Source of the DNA: Rhodococcus sp. 4CII | Lineage (GTDB): Bacteria > Actinomycetota > Actinomycetes > Mycobacteriales > Mycobacteriaceae | Length of the DNA: 64,000 nt | Assembly: GCF_014256275.1 (NCBI RefSeq) | Contig: NZ_JACCFE010000002.1 | Location: forward strand, 5,188,001 to 5,252,000 | Direction: 5' to 3' | Part shown: positions 60,498-64,000 of the stretch, one piece after another | Numbering within the stretch: position 1 is the stretch's first letter | How the letters are laid out: the number at the start of each line of letters is the position of its first letter | Made by a program: the position numbers and the translations under genes | Notes under the pieces: model-generated | Told to the model about the DNA's origin: nothing | The model's database searches: none | Seen by the model: only the letters and a program-made list of their open reading frames with translations

Positions 60498-61589
60498 TCA
60501 GACGCCGAGGGAGCCGGCGATCATGGGCCAGGAGTTGTGCAGGTCGTCCTGCCAGTAACCCCACGAATGGGTGCCGGCGGGCCGGAAGTCGTAGGTGGCG
60601 GGGATGCCCAGGGCGTTCAGCCTGTCGGCGAGTTCATGTGTGCACTGATTGGTGCCCGCCTCGATGATGCCGCCGATGATCACCTGGTTGGCCAGGACCC
60701 CCACGTCGCCGTTGATGTCCGGGCCGTTGAGGTTCTCGTGGATACCGGGCAGCCCCGTGGCATTGCTGATGTACAAGTCGATTCCGCGCAGCTTCTCGGC
60801 GTTGACGACGGGGTCGTTGGCCACCCAATCCGGATCGTCGGGCGGTCCCCACATGTTCTCGACATCTCCGCCGCGGAAGCTGACGACGAATGTGACGTAG
60901 TCCCGGCCCGGCTGGGTGCTCGTCTGGGCGCACCCGCTGAACGCGCCCACCGCGCGGTACAGCGAGGGGGCGGACTCGGCGAGACTCAGCACGGACGTGC
61001 CCGACATCGACAGGCCCGCGATGGCGTTCGCGCCGTTCGTTCCGAGTGTGGCGTCGACGATCGGGGGAAGTTCCTCGGTGAGGAACGTGGTCCACTTGTT
61101 CACGCCGAGGACGGGATCGGGCTTCTGCCAGTCGGTGTAGTAGCTGTATGCGCCGCCGACGGGAGTGACGACGTTGACGTTCTTGTCGGCGAAGAAGGAG
61201 ACCACGTCGGTTCGGGCCTGCCAGGTTGCCGAGTCCTCGCCGCCACCGGCACCGTTGAGCAGGTACAGCGTCGGCCGCGGCACGCTGGGATCTGCCGGGG
61301 TGATCACCTCGAGGGGGATCACCTTGTCCATCGCCGCCGAGTAGACGTACATGTTCAGCCGACGGTCGTCAATCTTCTCGATGTGGTCCAGAGCGGATCC
61401 GTCCGCCGAGGCCGGATTGTCGGCCGGAAGGGCCCGCCACGGGTGTGCCGATGCTGCCGCCACCGGACCGAACACGGCGGACGCCGCAACCACGGCGACC
61501 GCCAGCAATGCCCGACAGAGTCCGAGCGCCGGATGTCCCCGGCGGCGTCCGATTGTCGGGTGTCCCCGACGGCGTCCGATCGCGCTCAT
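60498..61589 (-). CDS. Antigen-85-like mycolyltransferase / esterase
   Basis: A second secreted alpha/beta-hydrolase of the antigen 85 family, 363 residues. A long basic N-terminus with a duplicated GRRRGHP unit (27-bp tandem repeat, residues 5-20) precedes the signal peptide core, which is cleaved near ASAHPWR. The nucleophile is in GLSMSGTSVLSL and the His in THSWGYWQDDL. YLLNGAGGGEDSATW, PVGGAYSYYTDW and WGPPDDPDWVANDPV fit the family and are also seen in the 16804 gene. It differs by a domain insertion near the conserved Asp/Glu region (INGDVGVLANQ). The start is ATG 61589. Confidence 0.87.
   Translation of the reverse strand: MSAIGRRRGHPTIGRRRGHPALGLCRALLAVAVVAASAVFGPVAAASAHPWRALPADNPASADGSALDHIEKIDDRRLNMYVYSAAMDKVIPLEVITPADPSVPRPTLYLLNGAGGGEDSATWQARTDVVSFFADKNVNVVTPVGGAYSYYTDWQKPDPVLGVNKWTTFLTEELPPIVDATLGTNGANAIAGLSMSGTSVLSLAESAPSLYRAVGAFSGCAQTSTQPGRDYVTFVVSFRGGDVENMWGPPDDPDWVANDPVVNAEKLRGIDLYISNATGLPGIHENLNGPDINGDVGVLANQVIIGGIIEAGTNQCTHELADRLNALGIPATYDFRPAGTHSWGYWQDDLHNSWPMIAGSLGV
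61534..61587 (-). repeat. 27-bp tandem duplication in the mycolyltransferase signal region
   Basis: Two 27-base units (starting at 61534 and 61561, both carrying TGTCCCC-GCGGCGTCCGAT-like sequence) duplicate nine codons, giving GRRRGHPTI and GRRRGHPAL. It lies before the hydrophobic signal core and so extends the basic n-region. Confidence 0.8.
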
Positions 61590-61734
61590 AGCCGCTCCTC
61601 GTGCTTGACTGCGGTGCCCGACAACCGTCCGGTGATACTCGAAACATTCCCCGTTCACGGTAACCGGCAAACATTCCTCGGTGCGGCTGAACGGACACCG
61701 GACTTCGCCGCGGCACCGGACCTATCGTGGAATC

Positions 61735-62409
61735 ATGACGTTGCTCGCCGAAGACCTGTTGTTGCTGCTGCTCGACGACGCCTCGGGGAAACCGGTCGTC
61801 GACGGGACCCGGATGTCGCGCGTCCTCGCCGGCGCCGTCCTTCTGGAACTGGCGCTCGGTGACGTCGTCACCCCGGCCGAGCCCGGCGAGGATGTGAAGA
61901 AGGGGCGTCTCGTCGTCCGGGACGGAGCGAGACCACAGGATTCGCTCCTCGCGCGGGCCGTCGACCTCATCGGAACGGCCAAGCCGATGAAGCCGGAGAC
62001 AGCCATCGAGAAACTCGCCAAGAACCTGCGCGACGACGTCTCGAAGCGCATCGTCGACGCGGGCTGGGTCCGCGAGGAGAGGGGCAAGGTGCTCGGTATC
62101 TTCCCCACGACGCGGTGGCCGGAGGTCGACGGCAGCCACGAACGCGCGCTGCGGTCCGAACTGAGCGCCGCACTCCTCGACGGGGTCGGTCCCACTCCGC
62201 GCACCGCCGCACTCGTCTCGCTCCTGTCCGCGGTCGACGCGGCCCCGAAACTGTTCCCGGACGCCGATCGACGCGCCGTGAAGAAACGGGCGAAGGAAAT
62301 CGCCGAAGACGACTGGGCGGGTAAGGCCGTGCGCAAATCGGTGGAGGCGGTCAACGCCGCCATCATCGTCGCCGCCACCGTCCCCGCCATCGTGGCAGGG
62401 AGCGGCTAG
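61735..62409 (+). CDS. GPP34 family (Golgi phosphoprotein 3-like) protein
   Basis: A 224-residue helical protein of the GPP34 family: TLLAEDLLLLLLDDASGKP at the start, SRVLAGAVLLELALGDVV, WVREERGKVLGIFPTTRWPE, split as VLGIFPTTRWPE, and ALVSLLSAVDAAPKLFP. Eukaryotic members bind phosphatidylinositol 4-phosphate at Golgi membranes; bacterial members are common in actinobacteria and have no settled role. ATG 61735 is the start; an upstream ATG would add a non-conserved stretch. It is divergent from the mycolyltransferase gene. Confidence 0.88.
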   Translation: MTLLAEDLLLLLLDDASGKPVVDGTRMSRVLAGAVLLELALGDVVTPAEPGEDVKKGRLVVRDGARPQDSLLARAVDLIGTAKPMKPETAIEKLAKNLRDDVSKRIVDAGWVREERGKVLGIFPTTRWPEVDGSHERALRSELSAALLDGVGPTPRTAALVSLLSAVDAAPKLFPDADRRAVKKRAKEIAEDDWAGKAVRKSVEAVNAAIIVAATVPAIVAGSG

Positions 62410-62476
62410 GCCGCTCGTTCGTGCGTGGTGTCGCGGGGTCTTGTGGAACACAGGGCATTTCGCTAGTGCAGAACAC

Positions 62477-63469
62477 ATGTTCGATACGGGGGTATTCGAT
62501 CAGAGGGTTCGCGAGACGGCCTGCTGTCTCACCGACACGGAAACCGACGTGGGTCTGGTCGAGTTGATGACCGACCTCCATCGCAGTGAATCGGTGGTGG
62601 CCGAACGGAAGCTGGCGGTGATCGCGGAGCTGTTCGTGCGCCGCACTGCCGAGATCGAGTCCGACGGGGCATGGACATCAACCGCGCACGAGGTGGTCGA
62701 GGCCGAGATCGGTGCCGCACTCACCATGGGGCGAGCGGCGGCGGGTCGGCTGATCGGCCTGGGTATGTCGCTGCGCACCCGATTGCCCGCGACCCGCGAG
62801 GCCATGGCACGCTGCGACCTCGACCTGTACCGGGTTCGCCTGATCGAGGACGCGACGGCAAACGTCACCGACGACTGCATCGGCGAGGTCGAACATCAAC
62901 TCCTCGAACAGGTTCTGGCCCCGCAACGCTCCGCCGACGTCGAACCGGTGCGGCTGCCGAGCGTCACTGCGGCGACCACGTACCGTCCCGATGCCGTTCT
63001 CGACACCTGGCTGCGGGTGCTGGCCGGCGGGTGCGAGTGGTTGCACTGCGATGTCGCGGCCTGGAACACGGACCTCGACCATCATCGGCCGTTCGACCAT
63101 TCCGATCCTGCCGCCGGAGGTCCGACAGTGGCCGGGAACCTGAACGCGTACTGCCGAAACCACCACAGGCTCAAACATTCCGGGCATTGGCAGATGGACG
63201 CCGAGGGCGGAATCGAGTTGACAGCGCCCACCGGGCACCGATATCGCCCGCGGTCGTCGGGCCTTCTGGGTGGGAGGCCAGATGGTGTTGCAGGAGGTGG
63301 CCACCTCGCCGACCGGGGAGTCGGCCGCCGAACCCGCGAGCAGAACACGGCTGCGCGAATCCGGGCCGAGCGCCGCCGACGGCAGGCGCACCTGGATGCG
63401 GTGCGGCACGGGTCGCGCGGTGCACGCCCACCCGAGACACGCGCACCCGACGACCCCGCGCCGTTCTGA
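62477..63469 (+). pseudogene. DUF222/13E12-type HNH endonuclease gene, internally deleted and frameshifted
   Basis: An open frame of 330 residues related to the repeated DUF222-HNH proteins. The N-terminal DUF222 part is present (RKLAVIAELFVRRTAEIES, LYRVRLIEDATANVTDD). The HNH region is intact at CEWLHCDVAAWNTDLDHHRPF and AYCRNHHRLKHSGHW. These are joined at about residue 165-180, whereas family members usually carry 150-200 more residues between them. Between about 63268 and 63355 a different frame encodes the expected tail (QMVLQEVATSPTGESAAEP, with G/C-ending codons), after which the original frame resumes with AERRRRQAHLDAVRHGSRG. Two compensating frameshifts and a deletion point to decay; ATG 62477 is the likely start. 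Confidence 0.7.
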
Positions 63470-63544
63470 CCGACGGCGATTCCGGGCTCACCGCCTGTGC
63501 GTCGAAAATGGTCACCGTGAGCAAGAGTAAAGAACTGTCGATGT

Positions 63545-64000
63545 GATTGCTGCGGTTCGGACTCCGGTTCGCCGCCTCGCAACTGGTCCTTGCCAATCCG
63601 ATCGCCGAGCCGACGGTCACGATGCGGGATCCGGGAATTGTTCGCGTTCGTGGAGACACCGGGACACGCGGTGTGGGACGGCATGCGCGAGGTGGACCGG
63701 GCACAGTGGTCACTGTCTCGCGCACCGGACTGCGGACGCACCGGTACTGGACGCTGCAGACCCGACCGCACACCGACGACCGGGGCACGTCCGTCGCGCA
63801 CATCCGCGAACTCCTCGACGACATCGTGCGCAGGCAACTGGTCGCCGACGTGCCGCGCTGCACCCTGCTGTCCGGTGGTCTCGACTCCTCGGCGATGACG
63901 GGTATCGCCGCCGAGCCTCCGACGACCTCGCCGATCCCGCCGTGCGGGCGAAGGTCATCCGGGCGCGCGACATTCCGATGGGCCTCGGCGACATGGACGC
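63545..64000 (+). pseudogene. Asparagine synthase (AsnB-type) remnant, truncated by window end
   Basis: Fragments in several frames match glutamine-hydrolysing asparagine synthase. First frame: VLANPIAEPTVT (about 63590-63630). Then, shifted, GIRELFAFVETPGHAVWDGMREV (63628-63695), read here as ELFAFVETPGHAVWDGMRE. Then, shifted, VTVSRTGLRTHRYWTLQ, HIRELLDDIVRRQLVADVP and the ATP-pyrophosphatase motif LLSGGLDSSAMTGIAA. Finally, in another frame, DPAVRAKVIRARDIPMGLGD up to the window end. About 80 residues between the last two segments are missing. No continuous coding frame exists, so it is a decayed gene. Confidence 0.72.

Overview
The window is a high-GC actinobacterial chromosome segment, most likely Rhodococcus or a close mycolic-acid-containing relative. 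The reasons are two antigen-85-like mycolyltransferases, a resuscitation-promoting factor behind a c-di-AMP riboswitch, frequent GTG starts and ATGA/GTGA overlaps, and gene content and order that follow the Mycobacterium tuberculosis Rv0861c-Rv0903c region as I remember it (XPB helicase, Rv0862c-like protein, rpfA, YccF protein, cspB, DUF2771, MFS, DUF3027, DUF2530, MarR, TrmH, DUF2537, SepH, serC, citA, gltA2, prrAB). There are no rRNA or tRNA genes, insertion sequences or CRISPR arrays that I can see.

Layout. 1-4.1 kb: the 3' part of a flavin-dependent monooxygenase, an MFS transporter, a second luciferase-like oxidoreductase and a GNAT acetyltransferase. 4.1-6.5 kb: a DUF3239-like membrane protein and the XPB helicase. 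6.6-17.8 kb: a block absent between the helicase and its usual partner in mycobacteria. It holds a Pro/Gln-rich membrane protein, a ROK regulator, a Cys-rich leader peptide, an SsuABC-type importer, an NtaA/SnaA/DszA-type monooxygenase, a fused two-half ABC exporter and a mycolyltransferase. This reads as a module for importing and desulfurising or oxidising an organosulfur compound. 17.9-32.3 kb: conserved core (XPB-N-like protein, rpf with riboswitch, YccF, cold shock protein, DUF2771, MFS, glutaminyl cyclase, DUF3027, an Hsp90-like GHKL ATPase, PAP2, DUF2530, purine permease, MarR). 32.5-40.7 kb: an MFS transporter, then a leftward molybdenum hydroxylase cluster (SDR, MoxR ATPase, VWA protein, FeS, Mo and FAD subunits). 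40.8-49.9 kb: RNA methyltransferase, SepH, a deaminase, citA-serC, pdxH, MFS and aldose epimerase. 50.4-60.4 kb: gltA, FKBP, the PrrA/PrrB two-component system, a mechanosensitive channel, photolyase, a TetR/MFS pair with two visible operators, and a propionyl/acetyl-CoA synthetase. 60.5-64 kb: a second mycolyltransferase, a GPP34 protein, and a decayed end with a damaged DUF222/HNH gene and an asparagine synthase remnant.

Most notable: a three-copy palindromic repeat at gene 3' ends that supplies stop codons; a putative Cys-codon leader peptide followed by a hairpin over the ssuA ribosome binding site; a terminator-like hairpin in the cold-shock leader; an asymmetric fused ABC exporter with a degenerate Walker B; a 916-residue Hsp90-like ATPase with no canonical start codon, coupled to DUF3027; and two decaying genes at the right end. 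All family assignments rest on motifs read by eye, without a database search.
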